Source: Sneathiella chinensis (GTDB taxonomy: Bacteria > Pseudomonadota > Alphaproteobacteria > Sneathiellales > Sneathiellaceae). From it: DNA of 64,000 nucleotides. The stretch lies in contig NZ_VNWN01000002.1 in assembly GCF_012720115.1 (NCBI RefSeq), positions 806,001-870,000 of the forward strand, in the 5' to 3' direction. Below are positions 34,097 through 42,958 of this stretch, in pieces. How positions within the stretch are numbered: position 1 is the first letter of the stretch; the number at the start of each line of letters is the position of its first letter. Under the pieces are notes generated by a model, which worked only from the letters and a program-made list of their open reading frames with translations, was not told where the DNA came from and made no database searches. Made by a program: the position numbers and the translations under genes.

Positions 34097-35835
34097 TGAA
34101 GAAGACCGGCGCGGAACTGGCTGTTCATGCCCTGGAGCAACTGGGCGTAAAATTCACCTTCGGGATACCCGGTGTCCATAATACGGAACTGTATGACCAA
34201 CTGAACAGTTCCCGGCAAATCACCCCCATCATGGTGACCCATGAAGGGGGCGGGGCATTCATGGCGGATGCGGTCAGCCGGGTTGGCGGCAGTATTGGCA
34301 CCATGGTGGTGGTGCCTGCCGCCGGGCTCACCCACGCCGCCAGCGGCATTGGCGAGGCGTTGCTGGACGGTATCCCCATGCTGGTCATTTGCGGCGGCGT
34401 GCGCAACGACCTCGAGTATCGCTATCAGCTTCATGAAATGGACCAGCATGCCTTTATGGCAGGGCTGACGAAGAAAACGTTCATGGTCAACACCCACGAA
34501 GAGGTGATCCCGGTTCTGTATGAGGCCTACCGGACGGCAACCATGGGAGAGCCGGGCCCGGTTTTCGTGGAAATTCCGGTCAATATCCAGCTTCTGACCG
34601 CAGAAGTGAAGGCACTGCCGGAATATCAGCCTGTTGAGGCCGCCACGGTGCGCGGGCTTGAACACGAAATTGAGCGGGCGGTCGCGCTGCTGCGGCAGGC
34701 GAAACATCCGGCCATTTTTGCCGGTTGGGGTGCGGCCGGGGCGCAGGATTGTCTGGTGGCGCTGGCGGATCGGCTGGATGCGCCGGTCTCAACAACCTTG
34801 CAGGGGGTTTCCGTGTTTCCGTCAAACCACCCCCTGCATACGGGCATGGGCTTTGGCCCGTCTGCGGTGCCCGCCGCCAGAGAAGCCTTTCAGGAATGCG
34901 ATTGCCTGCTGGCTGTGGGGACCCGGTTTGGGGAAATCCCGACGGGTAGCTTCGGGGTCAGTGTCCCGGAAAACCTGATCCATATTGATATCAACCCGGA
35001 TGTGATCGGGGCCAATTTTCCGGCGGCTGTGGGCATAGCGGGTGATGCCGCTGCCGTGTTGGCGGAATTGTGCCAGCGCCTTGGCAATGATGCCGGGCAG
35101 GGCCTGCGGGATGGTGACCGTATTCGCACCCATATTCGGGAGGCGAAGCAGGCATACCGACAGGAATGGCTGGAGCATGACAGCAATGGCCGGGTCAACC
35201 CGCTGGGGTTCTTTGATGGGTTGCGGGCGGAATTGCCGGATGATGGCATTCTGGTGGTGGATGATGGCAACCACACATTTTTGACGGCCGAACTGATGCC
35301 CATTCATGATCCGAAGGGGTTTATCAGTCCAACGGATTTCAATTGCATGGGATATGCGGTCCCGGCGGCAATCGGGGCGAAGCTGGCCAATCCGGACAGA
35401 ACGGTTGCGGCCATTGTCGGGGATGGGGCCTTTACCATGACCTGCATGGAAATCCTGACAGCCAGCCGGAATAATCTGGGGGTGGTTTTTTATGTGTTCA
35501 ATGATGGGGAGTTGTCCCAGATCTCACAGGCCCAGTCGATCCCCTATAACCGGAAACCCTGTACCGTTCTTGGCGGGTTGGATGTGTCCGGCGTGGCGCA
35601 GGCCACCGGGGCGGAATATCTGTCCTTGAGCGGGATTGATACGCCCGTGGATATTATTCGGCAGGCCCAGCACCTTGCCAAGGGCGGAAAGCCGGTTATC
35701 GTCAATGTGGAAATTGACTATTCCAAGAAGACGGCCTTCACGAAGGGAACCGTGAAGACGAATTTCAAGCGCTTCCCCTTGGGGACGAAGATGCGATTTC
35801 TGGGGCGGTCCCTCAGCCGACATCTGCTGGGCTAG
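34093..35835 (+). CDS. ThDP-dependent enzyme, acetolactate-synthase-like
   Basis: A 580-residue ThDP enzyme with three domains: pyrimidine-binding (Glu51 in THEGGGAFMADA), central and PP-binding. The Mg/ThDP motif GDG (Asp444) is followed about 25 residues later by FVFND-type YVFNDGE. It resembles acetolactate synthase large subunits, but no small subunit or ilv gene is present. It probably decarboxylates a 2-oxo acid. It starts by ATGA overlap with the FAD dehydrogenase; an alternative ATG is at 34096. A joint pathway with the flavoprotein is inferred from the overlap. Confidence 0.85.
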   Translation: MMKKTGAELAVHALEQLGVKFTFGIPGVHNTELYDQLNSSRQITPIMVTHEGGGAFMADAVSRVGGSIGTMVVVPAAGLTHAASGIGEALLDGIPMLVICGGVRNDLEYRYQLHEMDQHAFMAGLTKKTFMVNTHEEVIPVLYEAYRTATMGEPGPVFVEIPVNIQLLTAEVKALPEYQPVEAATVRGLEHEIERAVALLRQAKHPAIFAGWGAAGAQDCLVALADRLDAPVSTTLQGVSVFPSNHPLHTGMGFGPSAVPAAREAFQECDCLLAVGTRFGEIPTGSFGVSVPENLIHIDINPDVIGANFPAAVGIAGDAAAVLAELCQRLGNDAGQGLRDGDRIRTHIREAKQAYRQEWLEHDSNGRVNPLGFFDGLRAELPDDGILVVDDGNHTFLTAELMPIHDPKGFISPTDFNCMGYAVPAAIGAKLANPDRTVAAIVGDGAFTMTCMEILTASRNNLGVVFYVFNDGELSQISQAQSIPYNRKPCTVLGGLDVSGVAQATGAEYLSLSGIDTPVDIIRQAQHLAKGGKPVIVNVEIDYSKKTAFTKGTVKTNFKRFPLGTKMRFLGRSLSRHLLG

Positions 35836-35869
35836 GGACCGCGCCTGTTGTCGCTGTGCGGGGGGCGCC

Positions 35870-36508
35870 TTAGGCCGGAACTTCCGGGTTCAGGCTGTAT
35901 GTGCCCACGCAGGTGCCTTGCGCAAGGATGTGCCCCTGCATGGCGGCAAGGGCTTCCGGCCCGCCAAAATTGCCGGTCAGGCCCAAGGTGTCCACATCAA
36001 GGGCATAAACCGTAAAGACGTAGTGATGCTTGATGCTGTCATTCCACGGCGGGCAGGGGCCGTCATAGCCACCGTAATTGCCGCCCATATCCGCGTCGCC
36101 TGCGAACCAGTCCGTATAGTTGTTGATGCCGGTGGTGCCGTGGGCCTGTTTGCCGGGGGCTTTCCCCTTGGGCGTAATCCCGTTGCTGTCTTCCCCTTCG
36201 GCGATTTGTGTGCGGCTGGCGTCAATATCCACCAGAACCCAGTGGTAGAAATCCACACGGGGCAGGCTGGCGGGAACGGTTTTCCCTTCCTGATTGACAT
36301 CGTCGCCTGCGGATGGAACATCCGGGTCATGACAGATAATGGCAAAGGAGCGAGTGCCTTCAGGCGCCCCGGACCAGGAAATGGCCGGGTTCAGGTTGTC
36401 GCTCAATTCCACATGGCCGGTCGCGGCGGGTTTGCCAAACGAGAATTTGGCCGGGATCGGAGCCCCGTCTTCCCATCCTTCAATCGTTACGTTTAAGGTT
36501 GCTGTCAT
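35870..36508 (-). CDS. YbhB/YbcL family (PEBP-like) protein
   Basis: A 212-residue phosphatidylethanolamine-binding-protein-like (YbhB/YbcL) protein. The ligand-binding features PAISWSGAPEGTRSFAIICHDPDVP (about 42-66) and DGPCPPWNDSIKHHYVFTVYALD (about 148-170) are present. No signal peptide is seen, so it is cytoplasmic. Bacterial members have no settled function. A good AAGGAGAC ribosome site precedes the ATG. Both flanking genes are unrelated. Confidence 0.88.
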   Translation of the reverse strand: MTATLNVTIEGWEDGAPIPAKFSFGKPAATGHVELSDNLNPAISWSGAPEGTRSFAIICHDPDVPSAGDDVNQEGKTVPASLPRVDFYHWVLVDIDASRTQIAEGEDSNGITPKGKAPGKQAHGTTGINNYTDWFAGDADMGGNYGGYDGPCPPWNDSIKHHYVFTVYALDVDTLGLTGNFGGPEALAAMQGHILAQGTCVGTYSLNPEVPA

Positions 36509-36592
36509 GAGGGTGTCTCCTTGTTGGTCCAGAGGTTCTTGTTACCCTGTCAGCGTATCAAATGACATGCGCGGCGTAAATCGGAAGGGGCA

Positions 36593-37261
36593 CTAGCCGG
36601 TATTTCCAAATCTGGAATTCTGTTCAAGCTCCTGAAGTCTGGTATGGAGCCGGTCATGGACAAGCCGGATGGTCTCCTGATCCAGATAGGGTTTCATGAT
36701 CTCGAGAATCTGGAAGGCGCCCCGAAGCAGGTCCGGTCTGGTAATCTGGTTATCTTCCTTTTCAATTTGCAGAAAGCCGATCCAGTTGACGGCGACAATC
36801 CACACGTTGGTGGCAAGAATTTTCAGGTCCGTTTCGGACAGCCCATCCCGGTCATGCCGGTTTTGTAGCCAGTCCCTGAGAACCGCCTCCAGAAAGGCGA
36901 GGGACGTTTCCCGGCGTTGCAGGTATAGAGCCTTCAGCTTGGGATCATTGCGCAGCAACTGGACAAGGTTGCCGTAAAAGAAACGATAGTGCCACACCAC
37001 CTGAACCGAATTGAGCAGAACATCCCCAAGGTCCGCCATGGAACCTCGGCCGGGTGTGCCCACCTGAACGGCCCGGTCGGCGGCATCGGATATTTCCAGA
37101 AAGATGGTGCGGATGATTTCTTCGCGGTTCTGGAAATGGTAATATAGGTTTCCGGGGCTGATTTGCAGATAGTCGGCAATTTTATTGGTCCCGACATTCA
37201 GGGGGCCATATTGATTGAACAGCGCTTTCGCGGCTTCCAGAATTCTTTCCCGATTGCTCAT
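36593..37261 (-). CDS. TetR/AcrR family transcriptional regulator
   Basis: A 222-residue TetR protein. The helix-turn-helix at about 5-50 reads ERILEAAKALFNQYGPLNVGTNKIADYLQISPGNLYYHFQNREEII; the C-terminal domain is aromatic and long. TetR proteins repress until ligand binds. Its target is not obvious: PEBP is downstream on the same strand after an 84-nt gap, and a 164-nt T-rich gap lies upstream. It is not recognisably RutR, so it is probably not the regulator of the site at 24210. Confidence 0.85.
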   Translation of the reverse strand: MSNRERILEAAKALFNQYGPLNVGTNKIADYLQISPGNLYYHFQNREEIIRTIFLEISDAADRAVQVGTPGRGSMADLGDVLLNSVQVVWHYRFFYGNLVQLLRNDPKLKALYLQRRETSLAFLEAVLRDWLQNRHDRDGLSETDLKILATNVWIVAVNWIGFLQIEKEDNQITRPDLLRGAFQILEIMKPYLDQETIRLVHDRLHTRLQELEQNSRFGNTG

Positions 37262-37425
37262 GCTTTTTGGTGTTTTTGTTTTTTTGATCCCGAGCAGGAA
37301 AGAGTAGGCGGTCGCAACCGAATTGTCATTCGATTCCGCGATTTTTTGACAGCCGGACAGAAGCGGTTCTGTGGGGAAAGCAGTCGTTTTGGGGCAAATA
37401 GCGGCCCGGCAGGTATGCCTTGGGG

Positions 37426-37827
37426 TCAGGCGCTGGTCGGCTGACCAGCCTGAGACGGAGGAGGTGTTCCGTCAGATGCCGCTTTCGGCGGGCCTTTCAG
37501 CCCTTCCATGATTTGTTTGTTAACCGAGATCAGGGGCTCAAGCGATGCCTCGCCTTTCATCGCGGGAACACTGTAGCGTTCCACCCAGATCGCAATGGAA
37601 ATAAGCTGGGCTTTCAACTCCTTGGGGAGTTTGTTGTCCGAAGAGGACAGGTCCATTTGCAGGGTCAGCCAGAGCTGACGATTGTCAGCGACTGCCTTGA
37701 CGACGGCTACAGGACCTTCAGCCTCAGCTTGTTCCAAAGCGCGAGTGAAGATTGCGAAAGCCCGATATTCAGTTTGCTTCGGGTTTTCTGTGTTCTGCGT
37801 TGCTCTCTGATATGCGGCTACAGACAT
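37426..37827 (-). CDS. flaF: Flagellar biosynthesis regulator FlaF (first copy)
   Basis: A 133-residue FlaF homologue with the family pattern AYQRATQNTENPKQTEYRAF near the start, NRQLWLTLQMDLSSSDNKLPKELKAQLISIAIWVERYS (about 50-88) and LISVNKQIMEGL. In Caulobacter, FlaF acts with FlbT in post-transcriptional control of flagellin synthesis and secretion. The C-terminal tail is Pro/Gln-rich. The gene lies 70 nt after flagellin 1, with a small hairpin between them, and is a paralogue of the copy at 42458. Confidence 0.9.
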   Translation of the reverse strand: MSVAAYQRATQNTENPKQTEYRAFAIFTRALEQAEAEGPVAVVKAVADNRQLWLTLQMDLSSSDNKLPKELKAQLISIAIWVERYSVPAMKGEASLEPLISVNKQIMEGLKGPPKAASDGTPPPSQAGQPTSA

Positions 37828-37870
37828 CTACAGACCTCACTTATCCAGGAATTCAGGGTAGATTTTTACC

Positions 37871-37889
37871 GAAAATCCTTACGATAAGG
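37871..37889 (-). terminator. Small hairpin between flagellin 1 and flaF
   Basis: On the minus strand CCTTA-TCG-TAAGG is followed by ATTTTC just after the flagellin stop. It would partly terminate, making flagellin more abundant than FlaF. The stem is short (5 bp). Confidence 0.4.
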
Positions 37890-37897
37890 TTACCTGA

Positions 37898-39034
37898 TTA
37901 CTGGAACAGTGACAGGATGGACTGCGGACGTGAGTTGGCAATGGACAGAGACTGAACACCGAGCTGCTCCTTGGTCTGGAGAGCCTGAAGTTCCGCACTG
38001 GCTTCCGCCAGGTTGGCATCGACAAGAATACCAAGGCCTTCTTCCAGTTTGTCGACCAGAAGCTGTGTGAATTCGCTCTGGCTTTCAAGGCGGTTCGCCG
38101 CGGTACCCAATGTGGTGATGATCTGCCCGACAAGCATTTCCGCGTTCTCCAGAACAGCAAGCGGATCACCGGCATAGACGCCAACGGTTGCGTTGGCCAG
38201 CGTGCTGTTGGTGATGGTTACTTCCTGACCGGTTGCAATTTCCACAACGCCATCCTCTGTCAGGGTCACGGCAAAGCCTTCCTGACGCATGACATTGGCC
38301 ATGATCCCCAGCATTTCGTTGGTGGACTGGTTGGCAGGGTCAATTGTTACCGCGTGAACATACTGCCCGTTGGCTTCGTTCACAGGCGTGTTCAGCGCAC
38401 GGGGGCCGACAACCATTTCAAAGGTATGGACATCACCGTTTGCAAGGGTCAGTTCGACAACGTTGGCATCGGCAATGGCAAACCCGTTTTCAAGGGTCAG
38501 GGTGGCCGCTTGTGATTCAAGGCTAAAGTCTGTCAGGCCGAGGGAGGCAACAGTTGCATCCTGTGCGGGAACGGTCTGGGTGACGCCGCCAAGGGCGGAC
38601 AGAACTTCAAGATCGGTGCCGGAGCCGTCGATCAGGTTGACGCCGTTAAAGATGGTGGTGTTGACGATAGAGTTGATCTGATCGATCAGCGCATCGGCTT
38701 CTTCCTGCAGAATGTCAGTATCCAGCCCATCGTTGAAGCCCTGAGTGACCTTCTTGTTCAGGTCGATGATGGTGTTCGAAATCTGCAAGGCACCGGCGTT
38801 GGCCATGTTCACTGTTGCCTGACCGAAGGACAGACCTTCCTGAATGGCTTTCAGGGAGCCAACATCGCCGCGCATGCCTTGCGCAATGGTAAAGGTGGAC
38901 GGATCGTCCTTGGCTTCGGCCACTTTCAGGCCGGTTTCAATCTGGCGCTGGATTGAATCCAGTTGACCTTGTGTCGAGGTCAATGTGCGCAGGGCGGCCA
39001 TTGCCGTTACGTTTGTATTTACTGAAAAAGCCAT
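37898..39034 (-). CDS. Flagellin (first copy)
   Basis: A 378-residue flagellin. The N-terminal D0/D1 helix region (MAFSVNTNVTAMAALRTLTSTQGQLDSIQRQIETGLKV) and C-terminal helix (SIANSRPQSILSLFQ) are typical; the middle is variable and Ala/Thr-rich. It would be exported by the flagellar apparatus to form the filament. I chose ATG 39034 because of the conserved N-terminus; the frame is open above it. A consensus sigma-54 promoter lies 66-80 nt upstream. flaF follows. Confidence 0.95.
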   Translation of the reverse strand: MAFSVNTNVTAMAALRTLTSTQGQLDSIQRQIETGLKVAEAKDDPSTFTIAQGMRGDVGSLKAIQEGLSFGQATVNMANAGALQISNTIIDLNKKVTQGFNDGLDTDILQEEADALIDQINSIVNTTIFNGVNLIDGSGTDLEVLSALGGVTQTVPAQDATVASLGLTDFSLESQAATLTLENGFAIADANVVELTLANGDVHTFEMVVGPRALNTPVNEANGQYVHAVTIDPANQSTNEMLGIMANVMRQEGFAVTLTEDGVVEIATGQEVTITNSTLANATVGVYAGDPLAVLENAEMLVGQIITTLGTAANRLESQSEFTQLLVDKLEEGLGILVDANLAEASAELQALQTKEQLGVQSLSIANSRPQSILSLFQ

Positions 39035-39099
39035 GTTCTTCTCCTGTAGCAATTTCAACGAGCAATCTTTCGATCGCAATCTCACTCGCCAAGATTTTT

Positions 39100-39114
39100 G
39101 CAAGAGGTGTGCCA
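39100..39114 (-). promoter_or_regulatory. Sigma-54 promoter of flagellin 1
   Basis: The minus-strand sequence TGGCACACCTCTTGC is a perfect match to the -24/-12 consensus TGGCAC-N5-TTGC. Transcription would start near 39088, leaving a leader of about 54 nt. Flagellin genes of alphaproteobacteria are commonly sigma-54-dependent. Confidence 0.85.
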
Positions 39115-39267
39115 GTTTTGAAAAATGGCAGAAAATATGGGGTTTCAGGGGGGTGGGGTGATTCGCGGCAGAAGATTCCGAACGGGGTGCAAGCGACTCC
39201 GGGGAAGAATCTTCTCAATAGGAAAGAGTTGCCCACCCCGGCCTTGTAGATTCTTCCCTATTGGGCC

Positions 39268-39308
39268 GGAAAAGGAAAAGGGCGGACCCATTCTGCCCGC
39301 CCTTTTCC
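39268..39308 (-). terminator. Terminator after the TPR-methyltransferase gene
   Basis: GGAAAAGGGCGG (39274-39285) pairs with CCGCCCTTTTCC (39297-39308) around an 11-nt loop. On the minus strand the stem is followed by a T/C-rich tract. It lies 22 nt after the methyltransferase stop and separates the two flagellin units. Confidence 0.7.
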
Positions 39309-39330
39309 GTTTATACCCAGTTGCTTGGAA

Positions 39331-41592
39331 TCAGCCCGTCTTTTTCCGGCACCAGAATTTGTACATGGTGGCGAAGGTTGTGGGGCGCTTCTGTTCATAC
39401 TGATGCCAGTTGTCCAGATTGGTCATGAGGGGATCGTCTGGAAAGGCTTCCCGGTATTCGGGCTCAGCTGTTTTCAGGTCAAGGGTGAAGCCAAGAAACT
39501 CCAGCCCCAGTTGGTCAAGGGAGGATGCCAGTTGCGGCAGCGTGAAGCGATGCTCCTGAACGTGGAAGATCAGGTCGCGGCACGCCGAGGTCGTATAGAA
39601 ATCGCTATGTCGGGGAATGCGGCTGGCAGGGTGGTCTGAAGGCAGGGCCATCAGGTCTTTGCGACTGCGGCGAATATCGTCTGCGCTGTCACTGTATTCC
39701 TGTTCGGCAATAAAGGCACGGGCGGCAACAATATCCTGTCGCCCGATTTCACTATACAGGCCGATCATCATATATCCGTCGTCCTCCAGAAGATCAACAA
39801 GGACCTTCCATCCGGCCAGCGGGTCGTTCATGTGATGCAGGACGCCCGCACATTCGATGACATTGAACTTTTGCCCGATGCTGCCAAGTTCCATGATGTC
39901 CCCTTGCGCAAACCGGATGTTCCTGACTTTCTTTTCTTTTGCCTTGCGATTGGCATAGGCAAGGCTGGCAAGGCTGAGGTCAACCGCAAGGATGTCGCAT
40001 TCCGGGTAGGCCAGAGCCGAGGAAATGGGCTGACGGCCGGTTCCGCACCCGGCAATCAGCACGTTCGGGTGATCGGGGAAGGGTGGTTCCTGTTTGTTCA
40101 GGGTAGGGAGCTTGCGGGCCAGGTCCGTGGCATAGCGTGTGCTGGAATACAGTCCCAGATGTTGCCAGCGGGGGTACGGGTTTTCCTCATACTGATCGCG
40201 GACACTGACTGAAATGGCGTCGCTGATGGGGGTAATCTGTTCGAATTCACCATAGGATTGTTTTTCGCTCAAGGGTTCAGCAATCTGGATGCGCAGGATC
40301 TCCGCAATCTCGGGGTCCTGATTGAGGTCACGGGATTTCAGCGCAGCCTTGGCGAAGGGGTAGGTGTGGAGATTGCGATAGCAGGACAGGATCAGAAGAT
40401 ATAGAGCCTTGTCCCCGCCGATCCGGGCGCCGCTGGCTTCCAGCGAGGTTGCCAGCTTCTCGATGGTCTGACGTTCAAAGTCAGTTTCCGAGAAGACATG
40501 TTCCGTGGCAAAGCAGTAGTGAGACAGGCGCACAAGCAACGTTTTCAGGACATTGAGGATGGAAGGGTCCAGATTTTGTATGCCGGTCAGTGTGGCAAGG
40601 CTTTGCCGTCTGAACAGTTCCAAGACCTTCTCGATATCGGGATCGACAAGCCGGGTGCGCTTCAGGGCGGCCAGCAGAACATTGTTCAGCATGACCTTGA
40701 GCGTTGTCCCAAAATCAAGGTTAAGGTCCCGGTTTTGCCTGACGGCACTGTTGATTTCTTCTTGAGCTGCCACAAAGGCCGGTTGCGACCTGATATGTTG
40801 CAGGATCAGAAAATTAAGTCTGTTCCATTGCACCATGTCCGACGAAAGAAGGATCAGCAGGTCCGTTTCCATGCCATCGAAGTTCTTCAAGGTGGGCAAC
40901 AGACCGAGGGCATCCGTATACAGGTTGAGATAGCGGGGGTTCTCCGGTTCCAGATGGATGGCCTTGCGGATATAGGTAAAGGCTTCCAGCGGGGTAGTGG
41001 AAATCAGGACACTTCCCAGTTCAGAGAGAATGTCACAGTTGTTTGGATGGAGAACCAGAGCATCCTTGAGGATGTCATGAGCTTCGCTTTTCAGGTCCAT
41101 CTGTCTCAGGACACCTGTCAGGTTCAGCAGGATGCCCGGATTATCAAGTGTCAGACTGTGTGCCTTCTGAAAATCTACCTTGGCGCGCTCAAGGTCATTT
41201 GTTTTTCTGTACAGCAGTCCGCGGTTGTTGAGCGATGCCACATGATCAGGCGAGAGAACGAGGGCACAGCCAAAGGCGTCCTCCGCTTTTTTGAAGTCAC
41301 TGATTTCTGTGTAGGCGGTCCCAAGGGCGGCGAGGAGATTGGTCTGAAGTTCCTGATCGCCGGTCTGCAGGGTACGGCCCTGCTCCAGAAACGAGATCGC
41401 GGTTTCAATATCCTTGGCGTAGAGGGCGGCAGCGCCGGTCTGGAAGCAAAGCTGCGGGTCGTTCAGGGCGTCAAGGTCAATCCTTGAGGCCAGTTTCCGG
41501 CCTTTCTCGGTCCGCCCTTTTTTGTAGTGGAGGGTTGCATCTGCGGCCCATTTTGCCTGTTTTTCAGGGGTTGCCGCCATTTCTGTCTTCAT
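39331..41592 (-). CDS. TPR protein fused to a SAM-dependent methyltransferase
   Basis: A 753-residue protein. The N-terminal third is a run of tetratricopeptide-like repeats (about 55-220; for example AALGTAYTEISDFKKAEDAFGCAL). After a helical middle comes a Rossmann methyltransferase domain from about 505, with the SAM loop AGCGTGRQPI, ILAVDLSLASLAYANRKA and AQGDIMEL. I chose ATG 41592, with AAGGAAACGG upstream, over the frame's earlier start. It is the last gene of the flagellin 2-flaF2-DUF1217 unit, so it may methylate flagellin or a flagellin-linked sugar (inference). A terminator follows. Confidence 0.82.
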   Translation of the reverse strand: MKTEMAATPEKQAKWAADATLHYKKGRTEKGRKLASRIDLDALNDPQLCFQTGAAALYAKDIETAISFLEQGRTLQTGDQELQTNLLAALGTAYTEISDFKKAEDAFGCALVLSPDHVASLNNRGLLYRKTNDLERAKVDFQKAHSLTLDNPGILLNLTGVLRQMDLKSEAHDILKDALVLHPNNCDILSELGSVLISTTPLEAFTYIRKAIHLEPENPRYLNLYTDALGLLPTLKNFDGMETDLLILLSSDMVQWNRLNFLILQHIRSQPAFVAAQEEINSAVRQNRDLNLDFGTTLKVMLNNVLLAALKRTRLVDPDIEKVLELFRRQSLATLTGIQNLDPSILNVLKTLLVRLSHYCFATEHVFSETDFERQTIEKLATSLEASGARIGGDKALYLLILSCYRNLHTYPFAKAALKSRDLNQDPEIAEILRIQIAEPLSEKQSYGEFEQITPISDAISVSVRDQYEENPYPRWQHLGLYSSTRYATDLARKLPTLNKQEPPFPDHPNVLIAGCGTGRQPISSALAYPECDILAVDLSLASLAYANRKAKEKKVRNIRFAQGDIMELGSIGQKFNVIECAGVLHHMNDPLAGWKVLVDLLEDDGYMMIGLYSEIGRQDIVAARAFIAEQEYSDSADDIRRSRKDLMALPSDHPASRIPRHSDFYTTSACRDLIFHVQEHRFTLPQLASSLDQLGLEFLGFTLDLKTAEPEYREAFPDDPLMTNLDNWHQYEQKRPTTFATMYKFWCRKKTG

Positions 41593-41661
41593 GATCCGTT
41601 TCCTTGCCTGTCGCAAGGGCAACCATAGGAAACCTTAGTTAACAAACCCTGACCGGAGGGG

Positions 41662-42447
41662 TCAAACCTGCAGGTTAAGCGAGATGGGCTGAGGGCCGAC
41701 AAAGCCCCCCGCCGGGGCAACCGGCTGGAACAGGGACAGCATGGGATTGGCCATGGGATCGTTGTTGTTGATTTCTGTCATGACGAGGAACCGTTCGATC
41801 ATCTTGTCGATTTTCGCGGGGTCCTTGAAATCTTCGATATCCACCTGCTTTTCAAGCCGGGTTTTCTGCTGCTCATATTCAAGAGACTGGAAACTTTCCG
41901 GAAGGCCGAGGCCCACACGGACCACATGCATGATCGACTTGTCTGCCATGATCTGGCTAAGTTCTTCCACGCCGCCGGCCATCCGTTTGAAATAGAGGGC
42001 TTCACGCACGCCTTCAGCGGTTTTCCCCTCGAATTTCTCAAATTCGTTGGTTTTATAGCCGTTCAGGATGGCGTTGACGTTCTTTTCATCCTGAAAGAAG
42101 TCCGGGTTTTCGTTCAGGGCGTAGAGCGCCTTTGTCAGCTTGGTCCAACGGGGCTCCAGCATCCGGTTGACCAGACTGTCGTCATTTTCGGGGTCTTCCG
42201 TCAGCATTTTTTTGACAAAGGCGTATTTGTCAATTTCGCTTTCAAGCTGGAAGGCGGACAGGGTCACCTTCAGAAGGGTTCTGTTCTTCATCAGGTCATC
42301 GACAGAACGAACGGTGCTGATTTCCTTCTTGAAGGTTTCAATATCCCGGGCAGTCGTCGGCTGGGCCTCAAACATTTTCATGTGAGACTCTTTCTGGTCG
42401 TTTGCCAGTTTATACCAGAGTAGTGAACTTGTGCCCGAGAGTTGCAT
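41662..42447 (-). CDS. DUF1217 family flagellar protein
   Basis: A 261-residue protein of the DUF1217 family, seen in alphaproteobacterial flagellar clusters; its role is not established. Family-like segments are WYKLANDQKE, FKKEISTVRSVDDLMKNRTLLKVTLSAFQLESEID and the C-terminal LSLFQPVAPAGG. No membrane span or signal peptide is visible. It lies 10 nt after flaF2 and 69 nt before the methyltransferase, so it belongs to that operon. Confidence 0.82.
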   Translation of the reverse strand: MQLSGTSSLLWYKLANDQKESHMKMFEAQPTTARDIETFKKEISTVRSVDDLMKNRTLLKVTLSAFQLESEIDKYAFVKKMLTEDPENDDSLVNRMLEPRWTKLTKALYALNENPDFFQDEKNVNAILNGYKTNEFEKFEGKTAEGVREALYFKRMAGGVEELSQIMADKSIMHVVRVGLGLPESFQSLEYEQQKTRLEKQVDIEDFKDPAKIDKMIERFLVMTEINNNDPMANPMLSLFQPVAPAGGFVGPQPISLNLQV

Positions 42448-42457
42448 CTTTCATCCC

Positions 42458-42868
42458 CTAAACAGAAACCTGTTCAAACGGGACACTGGTTTTTGAAACC
42501 GGTGCGACCTGTTTTGGTTTGGCTGCTTCTGACAAGCCATGCATGATCTGTCTATTTACCGCAATAAGGGGGTCCAGATCAATACCGCCTTTCATGGCGG
42601 GTGTTGTGAACCTGTCAACCCAGATGGCAAGAGAAATCAGGCCTGCCTTGGTTTCCAGATCCAGTTTGTTTTCGGCAGACATCAAATCCGTCCGAAGGGT
42701 CAACCATAACTGGGAATTTCTGAACAAAGCGTTAATAAGGATTTTGTGGTTTTTCGTATCCTTATTTGCCAATTCCAGTTCGCGGGTAATTTCGGCAAAC
42801 AAACGAAATTCGGTAAGGCTCGGATTCTCAGTGGCCAGACTGGCCTTCTTGTAGGCTTCGAAATACAT
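42458..42868 (-). CDS. flaF: Flagellar biosynthesis regulator FlaF (second copy)
   Basis: A 136-residue paralogue of the FlaF at 37426. It shares AYKKASLATENPSLTEFRLFAEITRELE, NSQLWLTLRTDLMSAENKLDLETKAGLISLAIWVDRFTTPAMKGG and NRQIMHGL. The tail differs. It lies 90 nt after flagellin 2, with a hairpin between, matching the layout of the first module. Each flagellin therefore has its own flaF. FlaF is thought to work with FlbT in flagellin mRNA control and assembly. Confidence 0.88.
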   Translation of the reverse strand: MYFEAYKKASLATENPSLTEFRLFAEITRELELANKDTKNHKILINALFRNSQLWLTLRTDLMSAENKLDLETKAGLISLAIWVDRFTTPAMKGGIDLDPLIAVNRQIMHGLSEAAKPKQVAPVSKTSVPFEQVSV

Positions 42869-42917
42869 GGGAAGCGCCTTTCTGTTCCTGATTGATAAGA
42901 CTGAAGAATGAAGGTGA

Positions 42918-42945
42918 GAAGGCGACCCCGATTGAGGCCGCCTTC
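42918..42945 (-). terminator. Hairpin between flagellin 2 and flaF2
   Basis: GAAGGCG (42918-42924) pairs with CGCCTTC (42939-42945) just after the flagellin stop. There is no U-tract, so it probably acts as an attenuator or mRNA 3' end stabiliser. Confidence 0.4.
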
Positions 42946-42958
42946 ATCATTCAGCTTA

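Noticed and set aside
36593..37261. TetR regulator considered as the RutR for the site at 24210
   Set aside because: Its sequence outside the helix-turn-helix does not look like RutR as I know it, it is 11 kb away, and there is no pyrimidine gene beside it.
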